Assembly (NCBI GenBank): GCA_025174535.1
Contig: JALBUN010000006.1
Span: 744,001 to 808,000, forward strand
Reading direction: 5' to 3'
DNA: 64,000 nucleotides
Source of the DNA: Cantharellus purpuraceus
Lineage: Eukaryota; Basidiomycota; Agaricomycetes; Cantharellales; Hydnaceae
Under the pieces are notes generated by a model, which did not search any database, had not been told where the DNA came from, and was given only the letters and a program-made list of their open reading frames with translations. The position numbers and the translations under genes were made by a program. Positions 22,186-31,791 of this stretch are shown one piece after another; position 1 is the stretch's first letter, and each line of letters starts with the position of its first letter.

Positions 22186-23324
22186 TGCTGACTGGCCTGA
22201 AAATCCTGCTTCTCCTCTTGCTTTGGAATTACTGCCTTCTGCGCTTCTTCCTTGGCCTTCAGTGCAGCTGCTACTGACTCTGATATCATGCCTGCAATTG
22301 CTGTTTGTGTGAGATCAGCTCGGATACGTTCCTTGCGTGGTTCAGGGCATGCTGGGGATATATGGCCACGCTTTCCACAGTTATAGCATGTCTGAGTCTC
22401 AATGCGATGGTGGTTGGAGTCAATATCCATAGGTGCAGCACCATTAGAGGTTGCCAAGGTAGTTGGTACAGAGATGACCGGAGTGCTGTGAGGGCGGGAT
22501 GGGGTAGAGCGGGCAGGAGTGAGGGAAGTCTGAGCACGTCTCACTTCTAGAAGACGACGGTGGTTGCGGTCAATTTGACAGGCCGCTTCCTTCCATGCCT
22601 TGAGATCGGACAGGAGGGATGGCTGTGCATGGATCTTGTCAAGAATCATTGCAGGGAGCCCTCAGGCATAGGCATCTTCCAGTGCTGCATCATTAAACCC
22701 AGTCCTTCCTGCTAGTATCTCAAACTGTGCCGTGTATTCATCCGCTGACATGCCAGGTGTCATCCTAAGATCGTGTAGCTTTGTTCGTGCTGTTCGAGAG
22801 CGGTCAGGGTCCCCAAAAGCATTCTCCACTTGCTTAATGAATTCCTCCAAGGTGGAGAGCGGTGAGGTCCTGTCAATGACTGCCTGTGTCTCATTGTGCG
22901 CCCATACTTCAGCAGAACCTCCTGTCATAAAAGAGAGGGCATAGAGGATCTTGGTCCGCTCATCTGGGAAAGATGTAGGCTGGACTGCAATGGCAAGCCT
23001 GATAGAGCGAATGAAACCTTCCGTCTCTGCACGATCTCCATTGAATTTGGCTGGTTCAGCTGCCCTTATTGGGCGAACGGATGATGATGTAGGAGAAGGT
23101 GTGGGAAATGAGGTGGTCTGAGAGATGGTCTGTGCTGCAGCAATGGCGGCAGCAGTGGCAGCATCTGCTAGGTTGTTCTGGACATTGGCGAACTGGCTTT
23201 GGAGGTGCTGGTTCTGGAGTTGCAGCTGCTGGAGCTGCTGCGCCTGGGTGTTGAACAACGCTCGCAGAAAGCCACCACTTTCACCTAGAGTGTCCCAATA
23301 GGCTTCAGGGAGCTGATCGGTCAT
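22182..23324 (-). pseudogene. Chromovirus Gag with one TGA stop
   Basis: ATG at 23324 (MTDQLPEAYWDTLGESGGFL), a Gln-rich coiled region, then the capsid-like domain (AEPAKFNGDRAETEGFIRSI..., GDPDRSRTARTKLHDLRMTP). A TGA at 22662-22664 sits between EDAYA and GLPAMILDK, where CGA is the likely original. The frame resumes to a CCHC zinc knuckle (CYNCGKRGHISPAC) and ends at 22182. Without the stop it would be about 380 residues. Confidence 0.88.
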
Positions 23325-23676
23325 GGTATCGGTGAAGTAGTTAATAGGGAAAGTGTTATGAGGTGTGGGGTCGTCTTATGAGCTTGATCTTCTGTGAGGG
23401 CGACGCTGATGACGAGGCCACAACAACAAGATACTCAATAAGTGAGAGCCGATAAGAAATAATGCCAGCTGGTACAGTGGATATCCTCAGTCTATACAGC
23501 TGTTTCTGATAAATACATGGGACTTACCTGGTACAGCGGATATCCTCAGAGATCAAGCTGAGGGGATCACACTGCACCAAGGCAAGTCTTTATACTAAAT
23601 GATGGAGATGGATAGGAGAACCAAGATAGGGGAGGAAAGATAGGGGAAGTGATAGGGGCAATGAAATAGGGGAGAC

Positions 23677-25128
23677 TGTTTTGGAACCCGCAAAATTATG
23701 GTGTTAGGGCAAACTCTAAATCACCACAATTCCGTGAATGAACAGCTGAGAAGAATATCAAATCCTACTGCAGCACAACTCCAGAAACGATTTAACGTTT
23801 GTACTTTGGTTACAATCCGTTGTAATGGTCAATGCAGACGATACGCAGGAAGGTAATACGTTTCTTAGCAGTAGGGAATGAATAAGACTTCCAGAGTCTA
23901 GAGTTCACGGACGCTTAGGGGTCCAGATATTCCAAAAAGAGGGGAATGCACTTAGAGGCTAGAGGAAGTAGGTGGATGAATCCGACCGTCCAACCAGTGA
24001 CACTCTGAAGCGGGTAACAGCGATGTGTGAAGTAGTCTAGCAACTGCTTCACACGAGTTCAAGATTCTAATGCTCTGCAAAGGCAGTACACACTAGTAAC
24101 TTAAACAAGAGCACTAATGGCAGGACTATCGACAGACAATCTCACCCTGTAGATTCGTAGTCACGCGAGGTAGATACTACACTCACGCCCAAAGCAGGAC
24201 AATCACTACTTCGAGTGCAATCGAATACAGTTACACAACTGTAAGCGACCCTTGAACTGGACAATCAACAGTTACTGAGATATAGAGGATGACACTGTAT
24301 GTCACTCTAGTCACACTGATGTGCAAATGATGGGGTAGAAATGGTTATTTATTCAGAGGCAGAATGGGCTCCTTTTATATTGTATTTACAGGAGCTGACT
24401 AATACTACTGGAAACTTCTACCTATTAATAGATGGAAACTACTGGAAGCTAGTGGAATATGTGAGAAGGGGGTGGAAGTTTCCTAGCCAATGAGCTGCTT
24501 GATTTGCTCTGACTCATGGCATGAGTCATGGATGGAGTCATAGTGTGACTCAGAGCAGGAGTCATAGTATGAGTAATCACAGGAGTCATGGTATGAGTCA
24601 TGGAAGGAGTCATAGCATGAGTCATGGCAGGAGTCATTGCATGAGTCACCATTACTCAAATAACTCGGTCACTACTTCGTTTCCCAGGCTGATTAGCACA
24701 GCTATGGGTAGGCATGGCTTCTATTGAACTCTCCACTGAAAATGGAGTCAGGAGGTGCAGTGGTTGCGAAGATATTGAGCATTTACTGGCAGTGGTGACC
24801 AGATTGAGTCGGAGATTGAAATGAGTCATGTGATCGACAATGAGTCAGTTGTCCGGGTGACTCCGGCTGACTTTGAGGCTGCTGACATCTGCGAAGGTTT
24901 GTGGGTCCATGTGGGTCCCAAAACTTCGCCCAGCAGAACAATAAGTTTGTAGACTCATTTCTGCATGGAAAATTCCCAAAAAAATATGAAAAAATAGAGA
25001 ATATTTGAATGGCCCTGAATCAAGAGAAAGCAGCAGATATATGCTGATATTTTAAGGCCATCAAGCGAAATTGTACAGTTTCGGGACTTTAAACAAGATC
25101 TTTTTAAGGGAAAACCAGTTCCCATACA
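23677..25128 (-). mobile_element. Solo LTR, family A, inserted in the chromovirus LTR
   Basis: 1,452 bp, TGTTTTGGAAC..CCCATACA, with 5-bp target duplication GAGAC. No coding frame of note. On the minus strand it has a TATA box (about 24380) followed some 30 bases on by GAATAAATA, so it reads as an LTR oriented minus (TGTATGGG at its 5' end, GGGTTCCAAAACA at its 3' end). Related copies: 25212-25555 (partial), 37053-41251 and 38019-40253. Confidence 0.8.
24520..24660. repeat. Minisatellite based on GAGTCATGG
   Basis: About ten imperfect copies of a roughly 12-14 base unit built on (AT)GAGTCATGG(CA), inside family-A LTR 23677-25128. Open frames over it on both strands are repeat artefacts. It is absent from the other family-A copies here. 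Confidence 0.75.
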
Positions 25129-25211
25129 GAGACGCACCCTGACAGGCTGTGCTGATAGGGGTGTCAAGAGAAAATACTAAAAATAGAATATGACTTATTT
25201 GAATCCTGACA

Positions 25212-25555
25212 CTGTTACCTGCTTCAGAGTGTCACTGGTTGGACGGTCGGATTCATCCGCCTACTTCCTCTAGCCTCTAAGTGCATTCCCCTCTTTTTGG
25301 AATATCTGGACCCCTAAGCGTCTGTGAACTCTAGACTCTGGAAGTCTTATTCATTCCCTACTGCTAAGAAACGTATTACCTTCCTGTGTATCGTCTGCAT
25401 TGACCATTACAACGGATTGTAACCAAAGTACAAACGTTAAATCGTTTCTGGAGTTGTGCTGCAGTAGGATTTGATATTCTTCTCAGCTGTTCATTCACGG
25501 AATTGTGGTGATTTAGAGTTTTCCCTGACACCATAATTTTGCGGGTTCCAAAACA
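25212..25555 (+). repeat. Truncated family-A LTR
   Basis: Reverse complement of the first 345 bases of 23677-25128, nearly identical by eye, ending in GGGTTCCAAAACA. It abuts the outer end of the chromovirus 5' LTR directly and lacks its other 1.1 kb. Together with 23677-24020 it forms a long inverted repeat. Confidence 0.85.
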
Positions 25556-26887
25556 GGTGCAATGGGACAGGGAAAAGGAAGCCCAGGATAATGGAAATGA
25601 TGTGGCAGTGGTTTCCATGGAACAGGTCACAAATGGGAATGCCAGGAGCACCACTCCTCTGGCTCCTGTGAGTGGGAACTAAGGTTTGAATGAGCACAAC
25701 CATGCAGTTTACTGAAAGAACCCCCCTTCTTATGTTTGCCATTTCTGACCACATTTTGTTCACTTGCCACCTGATTTAATTTGAATGATTACCGGTTTAC
25801 TTTTCTTACAATAGGCTGCATATGCAAATTTATATCATTCTACATTGGAATTATGGTTGTCATCGTTGATGACGGCGAGCATGCTTTAGATGAGCGGGGA
25901 GGACTGGCGCACCCCCATATTTGGCGAAGACAATGTGTAATGATTTTTTATTTTATTGCAAAATTCGCATCTACATAGGACTCGTCAGTGTCATTGTCGA
26001 CGATGACGAGCACAGGCTTTATATGAGCGGGGAGGACTGGCGCACCCCCATATTTGGACTTAGCTGGCGAAGAGAATGCGAAAAGATTTTTATTTTATTG
26101 CAAAACTCGCATCTACAGTGGAGTTATCGTGCCGGCATTGTGGAGTACGGCTAGGCCGGTGCTGGGCGTTTTTCAACCATGTAAGCGCCAGATGATGCTA
26201 GTTCGCCGGTGTTCAGCTTGACCGATACATAACAGCTCACCTCTGGAATTCCCTTCGTTCCCTGGAATAACAGCTGGAATACACTCACCGCGGCGTAAAA
26301 GCGAGTTAGACTGAGACCACACATGCGTGGTCAGCGGCTAAATGGCTTTGAATCGGATGATATACAGGTGGAGGTTCGTGTCGAGGCGTTGAGCGCTGAG
26401 AGCTTCTCATACGTGTGGCCGGCAGTAGGTATGGCCGGCCGCGCGTGCTCTCCAAAGGTGCCCAGTAACCTGGCCAGGAGCCTGAGGCATTATTTTTCTA
26501 AGGTGAGAATTAAATATGGTATTATTCATTATAAGGCTGTCATTGTGAAAACTACCTACTTAGATGGGTCGCCCGGCCCGACACTACCATCTAACAAGCT
26601 GAGTCATGCTGGGTACCCCAGGTGGCGGCCGTACTGCCGCAAATGAATGTGAAATTCATATATGTCTTACACGTGTGCCTTCGAAGCAGGCTTCGTGACT
26701 GTTGTTCCAGCAGGTATCACCGGTATATACAGTGCAAAGCAATGTGAATACCAATAGATGACCTTATCAAGGTTCGCTTCGCACCTCACCCCAGACCACA
26801 GCGGCATCACTCTTACTCCGACCATCCTAACCGCGGCTTGGTACTCATTATATTTTCCAACACTTGCCTCATCTACTCCAATTCAAG
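25556..26887. other. No gene recognised; contains a tandem duplication
   Basis: Between the truncated LTR and the TKL-KH gene. It contains the 25861-26115 duplication. A 107-residue open frame at 26323-26646 has no recognisable family. The promoter of the TKL-KH gene should lie in its last few hundred bases. Confidence 0.4.
25861..26115. repeat. Two tandem copies of a ~127-bp unit
   Basis: Both copies contain GAGCGGGGAGGACTGGCGCA, CCCCCATATTTGG and TTTTATTTTATTGCAAAA; the second has a small insertion after ATTTGG. Confidence 0.8.
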
Positions 26888-29800
26888 ATGAATACTCCAT
26901 ACAGTAGTAACTTAAATGATAGAGTGGCACTCTTGGAAAAAGTCTTCAAAGGCAAGGCAGGCCTAGACTATCTGCGCTCCCTACGAGGCCCTGAGGCTGA
27001 ACGCGCTCTTGGATTAATGCAAATGGTGATCGTGCATCCTAGCTGTACGGATACTGGCACTAATACGCCCCCACCAAACCGTAGGAGCTCGATGCGCCGA
27101 CCGGGTTCGGTGCAGGCAATGTGGTGAAAGCCATGAAGACGTTGTCGAGTCACTCAGGCCAATTCCCACCAACCTATTGGTTACGTGATGTCAAGCGTGG
27201 CGAACACGTCGAGTCAGGAGGTACTGGCCATGTTTATACAGGCGAATGGCATGATCAGTTGGTAGCAGTGAAGTTTGTACGATACTACCAGTCGGAGGCG
27301 GGAAAAAATACTGAACTGTACAAGGTAAAAATAGGACACAACACCCATATGAGTGCCTCTCATGTTTGTCACCATTATAGCAATTTTGTCACGAAGTCTT
27401 TCTGTGGCACCGATTGTCACATCCCAATATCCTGCCTTTCCTTGGACTGTATAAGGATGGACTGGAACGCGCGATGGTCTCAAAGTGGCAGCACAATGGC
27501 AACTTGACCAAATTCCTGAAGAATAATCCAGACGTGGACAGATACGATCTTGTAGGTTCATTGCGCAATCGCCAGAGTTTTTATTTTCATCCCTGGTTCC
27601 CAGCTTGTGCAGGCGACGAATGGCTTGGCGTACCTTCATGACCAAAAGCCTCCCGTAGTGCATATGGATCTAAAGCCAGTCAGATCTTAGACGTATATTC
27701 TACGTGGACTCGGCTCCTGATATGATAACTAGGAAAACATCCTGATCAGTGATACATACAAGGCGATGCTCGCCGACTTTGGATTTTCTCGGATGAAGCA
27801 TGATCTTTCAGGTGGTTGGACATCAACTGCCATTGGGTACACAAAACGATATTTTTCTCCCGAGTTGCTAAAGGAAAATACAGAGGTAACTGTCCACAGC
27901 GACATCTGGTCTCTCGGGATGGTTATTTTTCAGTGTTTACCGGAAAATTGCCTTATATGCGAGAATGTCCAAAAGGAGCAGAATACTTTATACGGATTCA
28001 AGAAGCGACTCCTCCCCAGAGACCTCTATTCAGTATGATGGACAAGAGCCGGGGTTTGATGGATGATGTATGGGCATTCTTGGAACAGAACTGCTGGGCA
28101 AAGACAAAGCGTCACAGGCCTCTAGCTCGTGATTGTTTTAAAAGGCTGAAGGAATTGAAAGACAGATGGCTATCTAAGAAAGCTTCCACGATACCTACGG
28201 TAAGCGTTTACCTATGAAGAGGTCGAATATATTAATCACATCATTAAAGAAAACGATTGAGGGAAGTGGATTATCTATCAGATCTGCCTAGTGGCCTAAC
28301 ACTACTGGTGTTCAGATATGCCTCTTTCAATCAGAGAGCTTGAACAGTCACTTCTAATGATTGTACTAGCTCCAGGGTGAAAAGGAAAACGTCCTTGCTG
28401 CGAAAGCTGAAATAATAAGTGATATGGAGACACTGGTGTGTAATGATTGGAATCACCTTAGGTCAGAGTCTCACTAGGATACCAAAAGGCAGATAAATGC
28501 TCCCAGACTGTGTCCATCCCTACTCGCTTTCATGCCTCTCTTATTGGTAAAGGCGGTGAATCAGTGAAGGCCATGGAACAAAAACACTGTCAGAATCTAT
28601 TTTGACTCAAAGGAGGAGACGGCAGAGATTGAGGGTGCGTCTTCTGATGTGTCCAAAGCACGGGATGAGTTGATATCAGTCCGTGTTTCTTTGCTTGAGT
28701 TTCATTTGGTCATTGACACGTGGCATTCACAGGCTGTTGAATCCCGTCAATGTTTGGATGACTTCTTGGAAATAGAAGTTTCCAACACGGTCTCCACCCA
28801 CGTCCAGGACAATCGAAAAGAGATATCCTACCAGCTTAAACTTCGAGAATTAAAGTCTCTTGCCGGTGCAGTCATCTATATGAGAGGACCCAAGGACTCG
28901 CTGGAGGCTGGACAGAGATACTTACGCCGATTAAAAGAATATTTCGATAAAGAAGTCACGGAAACCATCGAAGGAGAGGCAAACCTACTTCGAAAAATCT
29001 TCAAAGACCCGTCATGGCTTGAAATTGTGAAGCGATGCGGCGGACCTTCTGACCCAGTCATGCAGAAGAGACTGGTTATAGCGTAGGCATCTCATCTTAG
29101 CTTCGCAGTTATCGCTTTGTTCAGATAGCTTTCACAGGCTATTGACTGATGAAGAGCAATTTTCTCTCCGCGCAGCTCCAGAGCTCTTACAAAAACTGAC
29201 GTGTGCACTTGAACGGGAAGTTGAACGTCGGCGAAAAATTGTAATCGGGGTGGGGATCCCGCAAGATTTACACAGAAACTTGTTACTTGAACATGGGATC
29301 AAGGACATGCAACTAGCCACTAGTACCTCAATTTACTTCCCACGGAGCGACAGTTACTCTAAATTCGATCCCTCGAATTCCCTCGAATTGACTGCAGATG
29401 ACAAAGACATTGTGAAAATACACGGCACACGTCAGTGCTGCGATAATGCAAAGAGAGAACTAATGGTTCGTTCTCTCAACTAGATGTTGTACTGAACCTA
29501 CGCTGAGCTTTTTTCAGAAGCGAGTAAAACAGGAATGTCAATTGAGACGTAAAATCCCTGTCAGTCCCAGACTTGTAGGTGATTTGGCAGGACGTCGTTC
29601 TTAGTGAGCTAAAGCGCAATATGATGCAGCATCACAAGACTCATAAGCTCGTGTTTCGGACGCTCAAGGCCAGCAACATTGAGGTTGAGTCACAGCCCCC
29701 TCAGCCCCTCATTCCGCTAGACGACAATTACCCAACACCGCTACCACTCACGAGCATGGAGCCTTCGTGGGAACAACACAAGATATATAGAAATGAGCAT

Positions 29801-30182
29801 GTCGAGAATTTAGAGTGCACTTGGCTGCTCAGAGCGAAAACCGAAGCCGATTTGGAAAGTGCACTCGCAACCGTGAAAAGAATCCTTCAAAAAGAAATGC
29901 ACAATTCATGGAAAGGGCTGCTCACCTTCCCCACGAATTCAGTCTTTGGACGCATTGTTGGAATAGAGGGCGAAACTGTGAAACGTCTACAAGAAATGAC
30001 AAAAACCGAGATTGATGTCTCCAAAGGAGAAGGGACTACAATTACAATAATTGGTCAGTAGATCCTCTTGTTGTGGAAAGGACTGACTAAAGTCTATTTA
30101 AGGTCCAAGAAGAGGGCTAGATCAGGCGAAAGACATCATATTACAGATGGCTTCCCCATGGAAGACAGTATCAAATGAATAA
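26888..30182 (+). pseudogene. TKL-type kinase fused to a KH-domain array, frameshifted
   Basis: ATG at 26888 (MNTPYSSNLNDRVALLEKVF), then a kinase: glycine loop ESGGTGHVYTGEW, lysine in LVAVKFV, HMDLKPENIL loop (Met replaces the HRD arginine), DFGFSR, SPELL and SDIWSLGM. Near 27934 one base is missing (frame resumes at VFTGKLPYM). After the kinase come KH domains of the vigilin/Scp160 kind: RFHASLIGKGGESVKAM (an extra A near 28580 breaks it), a degenerate pair to 29086, VGIPQDLHRNLLLEHGIKD (29240 on), a segment broken near 29600, and FGRIVGIEGETVKRLQEM with a final exon ending at 30182. Introns elsewhere keep phase. With three frameshifts it is probably a recent pseudogene, unless they are sequencing errors. 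The same architecture is open at 61046-64000; a third partial copy is at 54925-55453. The likely ancestral role is RNA-linked signalling (inference). Confidence 0.75.
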
Positions 30183-30811
30183 CTTGCATTTCAGACGCAT
30201 AAATGTCATCCCAAGGACTCATGCTTGTACATATGTGAATGACCGTGTGGCAGAGTTGTTGTTGTGCGTCTTGTCATTATTTAACACTTCACATCCCCTT
30301 CGGGTTTTCTCAGCGTATTGTATTGTAAATATTCTTCGCCGCAATTATGTGAATCCAGCAAAGGTGCTTGAGTGAGTACTGCACGTCCTGGCATGTCGAC
30401 GATCCATTGCTGGCTTGGTTTTGTACGATGCAGTTGGTCTATATTATTGCTCCGTCCCAGGTTCTACCGGTCGTTTGGTGCGTTTGATATGCACACACTA
30501 ATATTGTGCTATCACGGCGTCCGGCGTATGCAATTGGCGTGGCAGACGTGCTTCTATTCGGTTCTGAGATTTGCAACTTCTCTCAACATCAGCTCTGTGA
30601 GTAAAATATGTCTCTTCGTGAGTAGATCGTAAGTATGTCATGGCATCAGATCGTCAATAGTCAAACAAGCAGTGCAGGGAAATAATAGCAAACAAACGAA
30701 TGCAATCAAAGCTCGAGCCTTCATCGACGCATCTGCTGACGCCCCTATGTAGGTCGCACTTTTTGGTGTAGTATATAGGCACACCGTTTCTGGTGTCTGT
30801 TCCTTATTTCA

Positions 30812-31678
30812 TTATAGTGTGATGGAGCCGGCGAATGCGAGAAGGATCGCCATTGCAGTGTTTACTAGAAGCAAGGTATGGAATGAGGGGTACATTGCAG
30901 TTGCTGCACCGGGAATTGGGGCTGCTGGTGACGTGCCGTTGACCTGCAAATGGAACGCAAGGGTTAGATCTTAGAGACGAACTCACAATTTCGAGCATGG
31001 AGCTCTGAAAGCCAAGGCTCAAGGAAGACATACCTGTTCTCCATTGGCTCCGGTGACATTGCCCAAAAGTGTTGACAATAAACCACAGGCGGAGCGCAAG
31101 TTCGAGATGAAGGATGGTATGTTATCCCCCGATGTGTCTAGCAGCCCCGCCTGGTTGGTTTGCTGGAAGCAATCAACGCACTAAGGAGATACATGCACCC
31201 CATTCACAATGCGAGAAAGTGGCGATTAGACTGATTCACACCTGCGGGAATGCGCTCTGCAGCGTATCCGTGCACGCGCATTTGAGCACGCTAATGAACT
31301 CGCCTGGTGCAAATATGATCTATTGTCGCCCCGGCCCCGCGGAGGAAAGGTTCCACACATCAGCACACACGGTGTTGTAATGAGCGTCATAGTAGACGGG
31401 CATATACCTACCTGCGAGAGATTGGCAAATGCAGGCGCGGCCTGGGCACAGCTGTTGATGCTAGGATAGCTCTGTGCGCATATGGGGCACGACGGCGGCG
31501 TCGGCGGGAATGTTGGGTCCGCACGTCTCACCAACGACGGCGATGCGACGTCGTTGTCGATCTGGCTCCGGCTCTCGCGCGTCGGTGTCGGTGTCAGTGG
31601 GGATGCGCCCACGACACTGAAACTCAACGCACAGAACGAGAGGAAGAGAGCCAGGAGGACTGGGCGCATAGAGGGCAT
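30812..31678 (-). CDS. Small secreted protein, probably GPI-anchored
   Basis: Four exons: 31678-31412, 31319-31242, 31150-31034 and 30943-30812, summing to 198 codons (197 residues). The signal peptide is MPSMRPVLLALFLSFCALSF... with a small-residue cleavage region near 25. A Cys-rich middle follows (CPICAQSYPSINSCAQAAPA, then LKCACTDTLQSAFPQ and SNLRSACGLL), with an N-glycosylation site GNVTG. The hydrophobic C-terminus (LLLVNTAMAILLAFAGSITL) after a small-residue stretch is the pattern of a GPI attachment signal. The protein is expected at the cell surface or wall; the family is not identified. The last exon and 3' flank occur as decayed copies at 15969-16490 and 50450-50630. Confidence 0.75.
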
Positions 31679-31791
31679 ACTTACGGCCGGTGGGCGTGGA
31701 GAACGAAGCACTCAGGGTGGGACTAGAAGCAGGGTGCTATATTATATATGTTACGTAATAATATAGCCACGTGCAGTGATCGCTACGCTTG

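Larger units (their letters stand above)
17332..25211 (-). mobile_element. Chromovirus (Ty3/gypsy LTR retrotransposon), interrupted
   Basis: Near-complete element on the minus strand. The 3' LTR is 17332-17691 (TGTGAGGG..CCTGACA) and the 5' LTR is 23393-25211, the latter split by an inserted LTR at 23677-25128. Between them, 5' to 3': gag (23324-22182), pol with protease, reverse transcriptase, RNase H, integrase and chromodomain (22185-18289), an extra open frame (18182-17745), and a polypurine tract directly beside the 3' LTR. The two LTRs are nearly identical by eye, which implies a fairly recent insertion. Apart from four TGA stops, all consistent with CGA origins, the coding regions are open with no frameshift. 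No tRNA-like primer-binding site was recognised after the 5' LTR, and no target duplication flanks the element. Confidence 0.92.
23393..25211 (-). repeat. Chromovirus 5' LTR, split by an insertion
   Basis: 23393-23676 matches the first part and 25134-25211 the last part of the 3' LTR. The interruption 23677-25128 is flanked by a direct GAGAC repeat (23672-23676 and 25129-25133). Confidence 0.9.

Noticed and set aside
24449..24727. MTHAMTP / SHGMSHGRS repeat proteins
   Set aside because: Created by the GAGTCATGG minisatellite inside a solo LTR.
23677..25128. Family-A element as a DNA transposon or MITE
   Set aside because: Terminal match is only TGT/ACA, the duplication is 5 bp, and a TATA box with a following AATAAA is present; an LTR fits better.
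17332..25555. CRISPR-like or other prokaryotic features
   Set aside because: Direct repeats seen are LTRs or minisatellites, and the genome is clearly eukaryotic with spliceosomal introns.
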